Shown here: positions 25,746 to 33,801 of the stretch, piece by piece | Layout: each line of letters begins with the position of its first letter | Numbering within the stretch: the first letter of the stretch is position 1 | Source of the DNA: Nocardia arthritidis | GTDB taxonomy: Bacteria > Actinomycetota > Actinomycetes > Mycobacteriales > Mycobacteriaceae | DNA: 64,000 bases | Assembly: GCF_011801145.1 (NCBI RefSeq) | Contig: NZ_CP046172.1 | Location: 1,488,001-1,552,000 of the forward strand | Direction of reading: 5' to 3' | The notes under the pieces: generated by a model | Databases searched by the model: none | What the model saw: the letters and a program-made list of their open reading frames with translations, nothing else | What the model was told of the DNA's origin: nothing | Program-made: the position numbers and the translations under genes

Positions 25746-26291
25746 GTGCACAAGGTGCTGAGACTCGACCTGGTCAGCCATGGCATGACCGAGGCGATGC
25801 GAAAGGCACGTTTTCCAGTAGATGAATCGCTGACCGAGGCCGGTCGCCGTTCGATCGCCGCCGCGGGTCCGCTCACCGCGGCACGGGTGCTCACCGGGCC
25901 CGAGCGCCGGACCGTCGAAACCGCCGCGCTGATGGGCTTACCCGGTGAAGAGGACACCCGGCTACGCGATCTGGACGCGGGTGCGTGGCGCGGCGGTGAG
26001 CTGATGTCCGTCCCGCAGGACGAGCTCTACGCGTGGCTCACCGATCCGAAGTTCCGCGGGCACGGCGGCGAATCCGTCATGGACGTGATCGAGCGGACCC
26101 GCTACTGGATGGCCGAGATCGCCTCCGACGGCATGTCGACGGTGGCGGTGACCCATCCGGCGGTGATCAGGTCGGCGTTGCTGGTGACGCTGGACGCACC
26201 GCCGAAATCGTTCTGGCGGATAGATATTCCGCCGGGCAGCGTCACCCGGCTGCACTATCGCGGCGAGTGGTCGCTGCACTTCACCTCATGA
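25746..26291 (+). CDS. histidine phosphatase fold protein with variant RHG motif
   Basis: 181 residues, branch-2-like phosphoglycerate mutase fold. The catalytic N-terminal motif reads LDLVSHGMTE, that is Ser11-His12-Gly13 instead of Arg-His-Gly; the rest is kept: GPERRTVETAAL (second Arg), LRDLDAGAWRG, and THPAVIRSAL with the second His. The phospho-His is retained but one phosphate-binding Arg is lost, so activity may be reduced or altered. Start is GTG, in a short promoter region shared with divergent lhr. It overlaps the convergent TetR gene by 6 nt at the 3' ends. Confidence 0.8.
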   Translation: MHKVLRLDLVSHGMTEAMRKARFPVDESLTEAGRRSIAAAGPLTAARVLTGPERRTVETAALMGLPGEEDTRLRDLDAGAWRGGELMSVPQDELYAWLTDPKFRGHGGESVMDVIERTRYWMAEIASDGMSTVAVTHPAVIRSALLVTLDAPPKSFWRIDIPPGSVTRLHYRGEWSLHFTS

Positions 26292-26927
26292 TGCGCCCTC
26301 GGTCGACAGCGCGGCGGCATACGCGCGCAACGGTCCGTCACCCGTCGTCAACAGCAGTCGCAGCGCATCGGTGACCAGTCGGGCGGGCAGCGCCGGGTCG
26401 ATGGCGCGCTGCATGCCGAGCCCTATGCCCATGCTGAGGACCGCGGTCGCGGCGTCTTCCACGGATACCGGCAGGTCGACGCCCCGGTCGTCGGCGAGGC
26501 GCTGTACCTGGGCGGCGACGGCGCCGCGCACCATCGCGAGGCTGGACCGCAGCGCGGCCTGCAACTCCGGATCGTCGCGGGCGACCGTGGCGAATTCGAA
26601 TTCCAGCAGGGTCCATCCGACATCGCCGATCGTGTGTTCGGCCCATGCCTGGAAGCGCTCGAGTTGATCGTCGAGCGTGCCACCGTCCTCGATCAGGGCG
26701 GTGATCTCCTCGAATTTGGTCGTGTGAATCAGCTGCAGCACCTCGAGGCCGAGCTCTTTCTTGGTGCGGAAATTCGAGTAGACGGCGCCCTTGGAGTATC
26801 CGGTCTCCTCGGCCACCCGCTCCAGGCTGGTCTTCGCGTAGCCCTCGGCAAGGAATAGATCGCGGGCGGTGGCGATCAGCTCGGCCCTGGTGCGGGCCTG
26901 ACTCTCGGACCGGGTCAGTCGTGCCAT
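26286..26927 (-). CDS. TetR family transcriptional regulator
   Basis: 213 residues. N-terminal HTH: ARTRAELIATARDLFLAEGY, TSLERVAEETGYSKGAVYSNFRTKKEL. The C-terminal domain is the TetR_C type of actinobacterial repressors. Divergent from the patatin/SDR operon with a palindrome between them (26957-26971), so it probably controls that operon and itself. A TetR gene also neighbours lhr in M. tuberculosis (Rv3295), which may be the orthologue. Confidence 0.9.
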   Translation of the reverse strand: MARLTRSESQARTRAELIATARDLFLAEGYAKTSLERVAEETGYSKGAVYSNFRTKKELGLEVLQLIHTTKFEEITALIEDGGTLDDQLERFQAWAEHTIGDVGWTLLEFEFATVARDDPELQAALRSSLAMVRGAVAAQVQRLADDRGVDLPVSVEDAATAVLSMGIGLGMQRAIDPALPARLVTDALRLLLTTGDGPLRAYAAALSTEGAS

Positions 26928-26956
26928 CTCACGATTCTACGAACCGGAAGATTTCG

Positions 26957-26971
26957 GATACCGTTGGTATC
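26957..26971. promoter_or_regulatory. palindromic operator candidate between TetR and patatin genes
   Basis: GATACC-GTT-GGTATC, a perfect 6-bp inverted repeat in the 68-bp divergent region. Position and symmetry suit the adjacent TetR protein. Confidence 0.55.
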
Positions 26972-26995
26972 TGAAGGCTGTTACTGTGTGAAACC

Positions 26996-27943
26996 ATGGG
27001 TAACAACAACGGGTCTCGACGGCGCGGCCTGGCCATCGGATGCGGTGGCACGTTGGGCGCCGCCTGGACCGTCGCGGCGCTCGCCGCGGTCCGCGACGTG
27101 TTGAACTGGGATCCGCGCGAGGCCGACGTGCTGATCGGCACCTCGGCGGGCGCTGAGCTGGTGACCATGCTCGGCAGCGGCGTCGCGGTCGATGAACTGG
27201 TCGCGATGCAGCGCGGCGAATCGACCAATCCTGTTCTGGCCGAGCACATTCGCATCGATCCGGGACGTTTCCCGCCGCTGCCGAGGCCGCGGCTCGGCGC
27301 ACCCCGGCTGACCGTGCGCGGCCTCGGCTCGGGGCAGGCCGCGCTCACCGCGGGCGCGGGCCTGCTGCCGCGTGGCGGTGGCGACGCGTCCTGGCTGCAG
27401 CGGCTGGCCGACAGATTGAATCCCGGACGCACCTGGGTGCCGCACCCGGCCACCTGGTTGGTCTCCGTCGACACCACCACCGGACAGCGGATCCCGTTCG
27501 GCGCGCCGGACGCGCCGAGCGCACCGCTAGGTGCGGCGCTGCGGGCATCGTGGGCGGTGCCCGGCTGGTTCCCGCCGGTCGAGATCGGCACGCGGACATA
27601 CGTGGACGGCGGTGCGGCGTCCACGGCATCGGTGGATTTGCTTGCGGCGCAACGGCTCGACGAACTCGTCGTACTCGCGCCGATGGCCTCCGCCGAACGG
27701 ATCCCGGCGCGCTCGGTCGGCCACCTCCTCGAACGGCAGCTGCGAAATCGCATGAGCGCCAGGCTTTCCACCGAAATCGGTCAGTTGCGCGCTGCGGGCA
27801 CCCGGGTGCTCTTCCTCGGCGCGACCGCGGCCGATCTCGCGGTGACGGGGCCCAACTTCATGGACGGCCGCCGCCGTCGCGACACCTTCGAACACAGCCT
27901 GCGCAGCACCCGCTCGGTGCTCGAACAAGGAGCCTTCGCATGA
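26996..27943 (+). CDS. patatin-like phospholipase
   Basis: 315 residues with the patatin Ser-Asp dyad: GLAIGCGGTLGAAW (oxyanion-hole glycines), GTSAGAELV with nucleophile Ser50, and TYVDGGAASTAS with the catalytic Asp near residue 200. Cytosolic lipid acyl hydrolase of the class seen in mycobacterial PNPLA-type proteins; substrate unknown. It overlaps the following SDR by 4 nt (ATGA), so the two act as one operon, probably under the divergent TetR. Confidence 0.88.
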   Translation: MGNNNGSRRRGLAIGCGGTLGAAWTVAALAAVRDVLNWDPREADVLIGTSAGAELVTMLGSGVAVDELVAMQRGESTNPVLAEHIRIDPGRFPPLPRPRLGAPRLTVRGLGSGQAALTAGAGLLPRGGGDASWLQRLADRLNPGRTWVPHPATWLVSVDTTTGQRIPFGAPDAPSAPLGAALRASWAVPGWFPPVEIGTRTYVDGGAASTASVDLLAAQRLDELVVLAPMASAERIPARSVGHLLERQLRNRMSARLSTEIGQLRAAGTRVLFLGATAADLAVTGPNFMDGRRRRDTFEHSLRSTRSVLEQGAFA

Positions 27944-28776
27944 GAATTCTCGGTCACGGTTATCCGGAAATCGACCTGACGGGCGCGCGGGTGCTGATCA
28001 CCGGCGCCGGGCGCGGTATCGGCGCCGCGACCGCGGAGTTGTTCGCGGCCAAGGGATCCGAGGTGGTCATCGCCGACGTCGATGGTGCGGCGGCCGAGGC
28101 GTGCGCCGCCGCACTCGGTGCGAAAGCCGTTGAGCTGGACGTGCGTTCGCGCGGGCAGTGGGACGATGCGGTCGCCGGAATCGGTTCGGTCGACATTCTG
28201 GTCAACAATGCGGGCGTCATGCCCGCCGGCGCCTTCCTCGACGAGCCGGATGTGGTGGGGCAGGCCACGATCGATATCAATGTCTGGGGCCTCATCCACG
28301 GTATGCGCGCCGTCGCGCCCGGCATGATCGAGCGCGGGCGCGGCCACATCGTCAATGTCGCCTCGCTGGCGGGCAAGATTCCGATCCCGGGGCTCGCGGT
28401 ATACAACGCGAGCAAGTTCGCGGCCGTAGGACTCAGCGCCGCAACGCGTTTGGAGTTCGCGGGGCGCGGCGTCAGCGTCAGCTGCGTCATGCCGTCGGCG
28501 GTGCGCACCCGCCTCTCCGCCGGATTGACCCTCGGTCACGGCATGCCGACCGTCGATCCGGAGGATGTGGCCGCCGCCATCGTCCGCACCTGCGCCACCC
28601 GCAAGGCGGAGGTCGCCGTGCCCAACTACCTCGGCGTCATCGACGTAGCCATCGCCGCGACCCCCGAACGCGCGATTCGCCTGTTCCGCAAGCTCATCGA
28701 CGGCGACCGCGCCCTCCACCCCGCCGACGCCACCGTCCGCGCGAAGTACGAGAAGCAGGTCCGCGAGATCAGCTGA
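27940..28776 (+). CDS. short-chain dehydrogenase/reductase
   Basis: 278-residue classical SDR: VLITGAGRGIGAATAE cofactor motif, ADVDGAAAEAC (Asp after beta-2 implies NAD preference), LVNNAGVMPAG, catalytic Ser in VNVASLAGK and YNASKFAAVG (Tyr-x3-Lys). The C-terminal extension (GVIDVAIAATPERAIRLFRKL) is amphipathic and may touch membrane. Coupled by an ATGA overlap to the patatin gene, which suggests oxidation or reduction of a lipid-derived alcohol or ketone (inference). A strong terminator follows. Confidence 0.88.
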   Translation: MRILGHGYPEIDLTGARVLITGAGRGIGAATAELFAAKGSEVVIADVDGAAAEACAAALGAKAVELDVRSRGQWDDAVAGIGSVDILVNNAGVMPAGAFLDEPDVVGQATIDINVWGLIHGMRAVAPGMIERGRGHIVNVASLAGKIPIPGLAVYNASKFAAVGLSAATRLEFAGRGVSVSCVMPSAVRTRLSAGLTLGHGMPTVDPEDVAAAIVRTCATRKAEVAVPNYLGVIDVAIAATPERAIRLFRKLIDGDRALHPADATVRAKYEKQVREIS

Positions 28777-28792
28777 ACGCATCAGGGGGGCG

Positions 28793-28830
28793 AAAACCGG
28801 CTTCGGAGAAGGTCTTCCGGAGCCGGTTTT
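28793..28830 (+). terminator. intrinsic terminator of the patatin-SDR operon
   Basis: AAAACCGGCT (28793-28802) pairs with AGCCGGTTTT (28821-28830); five more pairs including one G-U extend the stem inward. ATTGTTC follows. Confidence 0.85.
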
Positions 28831-28835
28831 ATTGT

Positions 28836-29105
28836 TCAGGCGTCCCACCAGGCGTCATTGCCGCAAAGAACCTCGTACACCCCCGCCAGCCGTCCGTCAC
28901 GCCTCGTTCCAGCAGCGCCTTGATCGCCGCGAAATCCGATTCGCCGTAGATCGAGCGCGGCGAATGGAGGTTCGCGATGCCTCAGGTCGATCGACGGCTC
29001 GCACCGCGATTGGAGCGCGGTCACGGTGGTCGAACTTGCCGGGAAGTTGCCGGTAATTCCCATGCGGATGACGTGGCCGATGTGATCGGCGTCGCGTGGC
29101 CGGGG
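28836..29105 (-). pseudogene. frameshifted gene remnant of unknown family
   Basis: A reading frame is open from 29105 to the TGA at 28836 and ends GVYEVLCGNDAWWDA. Its third-position GC is high at both ends but falls in the middle (28890-28982), where the neighbouring frame reads NLHSPRSIYGESDFAAIKAL and carries the high GC3. My hand counts give about 31/37 GC3 in the upstream part, 26/31 in the shifted middle and only 19/35 for the unshifted frame there. This suggests two compensating indels in a formerly intact gene, or sequencing errors. Family not recognised. The rest of the gap 28777-29283 holds the SDR terminator and the presumed promoter of the next gene. Confidence 0.45.
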
Positions 29106-29283
29106 TCACATTCGGGCTAGCATCTTGCGAAGCGGGTGCCCATTACAGACCGGCTGGATTGAGCAGATTGCGCAAGTTTGTGAACCACGGTTGTTCACTT
29201 CGCGCAGAGAATGCAGGATGGCGGCACCAAGTGCTCAACGATGCGAGGCGCCGGACCGGCGCCGAGCGGACGGGTGGATCTGT

Positions 29284-32200
29284 ATGACCGAGCTCGCTGA
29301 CCGCGAACTGGCCCCAGCGCCCTATGACCTCGCCGATCGCTACCGGGTCGGCGCCGGAACCGTTGTGCTCACCGGCGTGCAGGCGATCGCCCGGCAGCTG
29401 GTCGAGCAGCATGTCCGCGATCTGCGGGCCGGCCGCCGGGTCGGTACGTTCGTGTCCGGATATCAGGGCAGTCCACTCGGCGGCGTCGACAGAATGCTCG
29501 CCGGTATGCCGAATGTGCTTGCCGAGCACGATATTTCGTTCGTCCCCGGGCTGAACGAGGAACTCGCCGCCACCTCGGTGTGGGGCAGCCAGGGCGAATT
29601 GCCCGCCGGCACCGCGACACACGACGGTGTCGTCGGCGTTTGGTACGGCAAGGGCCCCGGCCTCGACCGCGCCACCGACGCCCTGCGCCACGCGAACATG
29701 TACGGCGCGAACCCGAACGGCGGGGTGCTGCTGCTGGTCGGCGACGATCCGGCCTCGAAATCCTCCACCGTCCCCGCGGTGAGCGAACGGTCGCTGGCGG
29801 CGATGGGCATTCCGGTGTTGTTCCCGCGCAACGCCCGCGAGATCATCACGATGGGCCTGCACGGGGTCGCGCTCTCCCGGGCCTCCGGTTGCCTCGTCGC
29901 GCTGAAGATCGTCGCCGACGTGGCCGACGGTGCGTGGACGGTCGACGGCAATGTCGGCGACATCGATATCACCGTCCCCGAAATCGAGTGGGAGGGTAGG
30001 CCGTTCACCTATCTGCAGCGGCCGATGGCGGCTCCGGCGGACAGCGTGATCGCCGAGGCCGATCTCTACGGCCCGCGCTGGGAGACGGTCAAGGCGTACA
30101 GCACGCTCAACGAGCTGGATGTCATCGAGGTGAATCCGGTCCAGGCCACCGTCGGAATCGCGGCCACCGGAACCACATTCGACGCGGTGCGGCAGGCGCT
30201 GATCGATCTCGGCGCCGACGATGCGGCGCTCGCGCGCGCCGGTATCCGGCTGCTGCGCATCGGCATGCCATATCCGATAGCGCCGCAACGCATCCGGCAA
30301 TTCGCCGACGGCCTGGCCGAGCTGATCGTGGTGGAGGACAAGACCGCCTTCATCGAGACCCAGATCCGCGAAATCCTGTACGGCGCCCCGGGTGCGCCGC
30401 GCATCATCGGCAAGCGCGACGCCGCCGACCGTCCGCTGTTCGCCCAGGACGGCGAGCTCACCACCGGACGCATCATCGGGCCGCTGCGCCGGGCCCTGGA
30501 CGGCCGTCTGGAGCTGAAACGCCCACTGCCGCAGCCGCTCTCACTTTCCGTGCTGCCCGCCAAGCGGGCCGCCTACTTCTGCAGCGGCTGTCCGCACAAC
30601 CGCTCGACCGCCGTGCCCGACGGTTCGCTGGCCGGCGGCGGTATCGGCTGCCACACCATGGTCACCTTGTCCGGCCGCGAAGACAGCAAGGTGCTGGGGC
30701 TGACCCAGATGGGCGGTGAGGGCGCGCAGTGGATCGGTATGGCCCCGTTCACCCAGGTGCCGCACCTTTTCCAGAACATCGGCGACGGAACATATTTCCA
30801 CTCAGGGCAATTGGCGGTGCAGGCCTGTGTCGCGGCCGGGGTGAACATCACCTTCAAACTGCTCTACAACGACGTCGTCGCGATGACCGGCGCACAGGAT
30901 GCCGAAGGCGCCCTCGCGGTTCCGATGCTGACGCGCAAGCTCGCCGTCGAGGGCGTGCGGCAGATCATCATCTGCGCCGACGACATGAAGAAGTACCGCA
31001 GGCGCGATCTGGCCGCCGGAACCCTGCTGTGGCACCGGGACCGGCTCGACGAGGCGCAACGCACCCTGCGCGAAATCCCCGGCGTCACAGTGCTGATCTA
31101 CGACCAGCACTGCGCCGCCGACGCGCGCCGTCAGCGCAAGCGCGGCACGCTGCCCGCGCGGCGCACCCGCGTCGTCATCAACGAGGCGGTGTGCGAGGGC
31201 TGCGGTGACTGCGGCGTGAAGAGCAACTGCCTCTCGGTGCAGCCGGTGGACACCGAATTCGGTCGTAAGACCCGCATCGACCAGACTTCGTGCAATACCG
31301 ATTACAGCTGCATGGACGGCGATTGCCCGTCGTTCGTCACGGTCGAGCTGCCGGATCCGGCGAAGGCGAAGAAGCGCAAGGCGACTCGGCGTCCGGAACC
31401 GCCTCGGCTGCCCGAATTGCCTTATGTGCCGGTGACTTCCACGCAGAACATCTTCCTGGCCGGTATCGGCGGCACCGGCATCGTCACCGTCAACCAGGTG
31501 CTCGCGACCGCCGCGCTGCGGGCCGGATACGAGGTGGCGAGCCTGGACCAGATCGGTCTCAGCCAGAAGGCGGGCCCGGTGGTTTCCCACTTGCGCTTCG
31601 CCGCAGGCGAATTGGAGCCGGCGAACCGGCTGACGCCCGGATCGGCCGACTGCATCGTCGCCTTCGATCTGCTCGCCGCCGCCGACAACAAGAATCTGGC
31701 GTACGGCTCCAAGGAGACCACCATCGCGGTGGCCTCGACCAGCAAGACCCCGACCGGCGACATGGTCTACGACAAGTCGGTGTCGTACCCGGAGACCGAG
31801 CTGCTGCTGTCCCGGCTGGATCGGGTATCGCGGTCGATCCACTCGTTCGACGCGCTCGCCGCCGCGGAGCTGCTGTTCGGCAACACCGCAGCCGCGAACT
31901 TCCTGCTGGTGGGCGCCGCGTACCAGTTGGGTGGGCTGCGGTTGCCCGCCGCGTCGATCGAGGAGGCCATCGAGATCAACGGTGTCGCCGTCGCGGCGAA
32001 TATCGCGGCCTTCCGCTGGGGCCGGGTCGCGATCGCCCGGCCGGACGACTTCGCCGCCGTCACCACCCGAGAGCAGGCCAAGGCGGCCGAAATCGCCGTT
32101 CCGGCAGACCTTTTCGCGGGTTTGACGGCCACCGGCGAGACCCGTCGTCTGGTCGAGCTGCGGGCCAAGGAGCTGATCGGCTTCCAGGACGTGCGGACCG

Positions 32201-32757
32201 CTCGCGAGTATGTGCGCACCATGCAGGACATCTGGGACGCCCAGTGCCGGGTGACCGGCCGCACCGAGTTCAGCGAGCAGGTCGCCCGCGGCCTGTACAA
32301 GTTCACCGCGTACAAGGACGAATACGAGGTGGCTCGTCAGCTGACGAATCCCGCCTTCCTCGACGAGGTTTCGGCGCAGCTGCCGGACGGCGCGAACCTC
32401 ACCTACAAGCTGCATCCGCCGGTACTGCGCGCGATGGGCCGCAAGAAGAAGATCGGCTTCGGGCCGCGCACCCACCTCGTGCTGAAGGTGCTGGCCAAGG
32501 GTAAGCGATTGCGCGGCACCAAACTCGATCCCTTCGGCTACGCGCATGTGCGCCGCGTCGAGCGAGAGCTGTTGGCGCACTACACCGACATGGTGACCAC
32601 GCTGGCGAACCATCTCGACCCGGAGAACTACGACCGCGCCGTCGAGGCCGCCGCACTGGCCGATATGGTTCGCGGCTACGAGGGCGTCAAACTCGCCAAC
32701 GTCGAGGAATACCGGAACCGCCTGCGCGAGTTGGGCATCGAACCGCCGCGCGGCTGA
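29284..32757 (+). CDS. indolepyruvate ferredoxin oxidoreductase, fused alpha and gamma subunits
   Basis: 1157-residue 2-oxoacid:acceptor oxidoreductase that decarboxylates aryl pyruvates to the acyl-CoA, a step in aromatic amino acid breakdown. N-terminal pyrimidine-binding domain (SGYQGSPLGGVDRML, FVPGLNEELAATSVWGSQ), then a TPP-binding domain (FCSGCPHNRSTAVPDGS, GIGCHTMV, MGGEGAQWIGMAPF). A cysteine-rich [4Fe-4S] segment follows around residues 632-690 (CEGCGDCGVKSNC, then SCNTDYSCMDGDCPSF). A gamma-type domain comes next (FLAGIGGTGIVTVNQVLATA, GLSQKAGPVVSHLR) and a C-terminal DUF6537-like tail. The ATG at 29284 gives the standard N-terminus. It stands alone and ends at a double hairpin. 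Confidence 0.93.
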   Translation: MTELADRELAPAPYDLADRYRVGAGTVVLTGVQAIARQLVEQHVRDLRAGRRVGTFVSGYQGSPLGGVDRMLAGMPNVLAEHDISFVPGLNEELAATSVWGSQGELPAGTATHDGVVGVWYGKGPGLDRATDALRHANMYGANPNGGVLLLVGDDPASKSSTVPAVSERSLAAMGIPVLFPRNAREIITMGLHGVALSRASGCLVALKIVADVADGAWTVDGNVGDIDITVPEIEWEGRPFTYLQRPMAAPADSVIAEADLYGPRWETVKAYSTLNELDVIEVNPVQATVGIAATGTTFDAVRQALIDLGADDAALARAGIRLLRIGMPYPIAPQRIRQFADGLAELIVVEDKTAFIETQIREILYGAPGAPRIIGKRDAADRPLFAQDGELTTGRIIGPLRRALDGRLELKRPLPQPLSLSVLPAKRAAYFCSGCPHNRSTAVPDGSLAGGGIGCHTMVTLSGREDSKVLGLTQMGGEGAQWIGMAPFTQVPHLFQNIGDGTYFHSGQLAVQACVAAGVNITFKLLYNDVVAMTGAQDAEGALAVPMLTRKLAVEGVRQIIICADDMKKYRRRDLAAGTLLWHRDRLDEAQRTLREIPGVTVLIYDQHCAADARRQRKRGTLPARRTRVVINEAVCEGCGDCGVKSNCLSVQPVDTEFGRKTRIDQTSCNTDYSCMDGDCPSFVTVELPDPAKAKKRKATRRPEPPRLPELPYVPVTSTQNIFLAGIGGTGIVTVNQVLATAALRAGYEVASLDQIGLSQKAGPVVSHLRFAAGELEPANRLTPGSADCIVAFDLLAAADNKNLAYGSKETTIAVASTSKTPTGDMVYDKSVSYPETELLLSRLDRVSRSIHSFDALAAAELLFGNTAAANFLLVGAAYQLGGLRLPAASIEEAIEINGVAVAANIAAFRWGRVAIARPDDFAAVTTREQAKAAEIAVPADLFAGLTATGETRRLVELRAKELIGFQDVRTAREYVRTMQDIWDAQCRVTGRTEFSEQVARGLYKFTAYKDEYEVARQLTNPAFLDEVSAQLPDGANLTYKLHPPVLRAMGRKKKIGFGPRTHLVLKVLAKGKRLRGTKLDPFGYAHVRRVERELLAHYTDMVTTLANHLDPENYDRAVEAAALADMVRGYEGVKLANVEEYRNRLRELGIEPPRG

Positions 32758-32762
32758 GAAGC

Positions 32763-32832
32763 GTGGCTCGGGCCGTGACGCTCCCGAGCCACACCGAAAA
32801 ATGGCCCGGAGCCGTGTGATCCGGGCCATTTT
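32763..32832 (+). terminator. tandem terminator hairpins
   Basis: First stem GTGGCTCGGG (32763-32772) with CCCGAGCCAC (32783-32792). Second stem AAAATGGCCCGGA (32798-32810) with TCCGGGCCATTTT (32820-32832), which ends in a T run as an intrinsic terminator should. Confidence 0.82.
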
Positions 32833-32874
32833 CGGATAAATCCCGTGAAATCCGGGTTTCCCGCCGTGCATAGC

Positions 32875-33732
32875 ATGATCGAGGTGGACATCGTTCGGCT
32901 TTCCGCGGATGCTCGGCAACGGCGTCGAGACGAGATCCGGCAGTTCCTGCGCTCCAGACGGTCTCGCCTGACGCCCGCCGATGTCGGTATGGCACCCGGC
33001 TCCGGGCGGCGGACGGCCGGGCTGCGCCGCGAGGAGGTCGCGGTGCTCGCCGGTGTCGGCGCGTCCTGGTACACCTGGCTCGAGCAAGGGCGCGAGATCA
33101 ACGTCTCCGCCGAGGTGCTGGATGCGATCGCCAGGGTGCTGCGGCTCGATGCCGCGGAACGCGAACACCTCTATCTGCTTTCCGGTCTCAATCCACCGCA
33201 GACGCCACCCGCCGAGCGCGAGGTCCCGGAATCGCTGCGGCGGGTGATCGATGGCTGGCTGCCGGGTCCGGCCTACATCATCGACCGGCACTGGAATTTC
33301 GCGGCGGTGAACCGGGCGGCGCGGGCGGTGTTCGGTTATACGGCCGGTGATCACAACTGCCTGGTAAGTTTCTTCACCAATGCCCGGCTGGCCTCGGCGT
33401 TGCGGAACCGCGAAGACGCCGCCCGCGCCATCGTCGGACAGTTCCGCGCCGACGCCGCGCGGTATCCGGACGATTCGTGGTTTGCCGAGTTGGCCGCCGA
33501 TATGTGCGCGGCCAGTTCGGAATTCGCGCGGCTGTGGGCCGAACACCGCGTCGGCAGCGCGGCACAGGGCATCAAGGCGTTGGCCCATCCCGAGACCGGT
33601 GAGCTGGTGTTCGAATACACCACGTTGCCGCTCCCCGATCTCCCCGGACACCGCTTGCTGCTCTACACGCCGCAACCGGGCACCGAGGCCGGATTGGCGG
33701 CGCTGCTGGAGGTGCGCAAGGCCGCCGGCTGA
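32875..33732 (+). CDS. XRE family regulator with MmyB-like C-terminal domain
   Basis: 285 residues. N-terminal HTH_31 (LRSRRSRLTPADVGM, GLRREEVAVLAGVGASWYTWLEQGREINVSAEVLDAIARVL) followed by an MmyB-like sensor domain (YIIDRHWNFAAVNRAARAVFG, FTNARLASALRN, FEYTTLPLPDLPGHRLLLYTP), the PAS-like fold that binds small ligands in this class. It commonly controls an adjacent transporter or oxidoreductase; the MFS gene 69 bp downstream is the likely target. The ATG at 32875 is preferred to upstream GTG 32845. Confidence 0.9.
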   Translation: MIEVDIVRLSADARQRRRDEIRQFLRSRRSRLTPADVGMAPGSGRRTAGLRREEVAVLAGVGASWYTWLEQGREINVSAEVLDAIARVLRLDAAEREHLYLLSGLNPPQTPPAEREVPESLRRVIDGWLPGPAYIIDRHWNFAAVNRAARAVFGYTAGDHNCLVSFFTNARLASALRNREDAARAIVGQFRADAARYPDDSWFAELAADMCAASSEFARLWAEHRVGSAAQGIKALAHPETGELVFEYTTLPLPDLPGHRLLLYTPQPGTEAGLAALLEVRKAAG

Positions 33733-33801
33733 GGGTGGTGGTGGCAGACCCAGGCTTATCCGACACTCCTACCGTGGCCGCGGCGGCGACACGATCGTCG
33801 C

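Noticed and set aside
30802..33675. 957-residue open frame on the minus strand
   Set aside because: Antisense to the indolepyruvate oxidoreductase and XRE genes, which have clear families; no motifs of its own.
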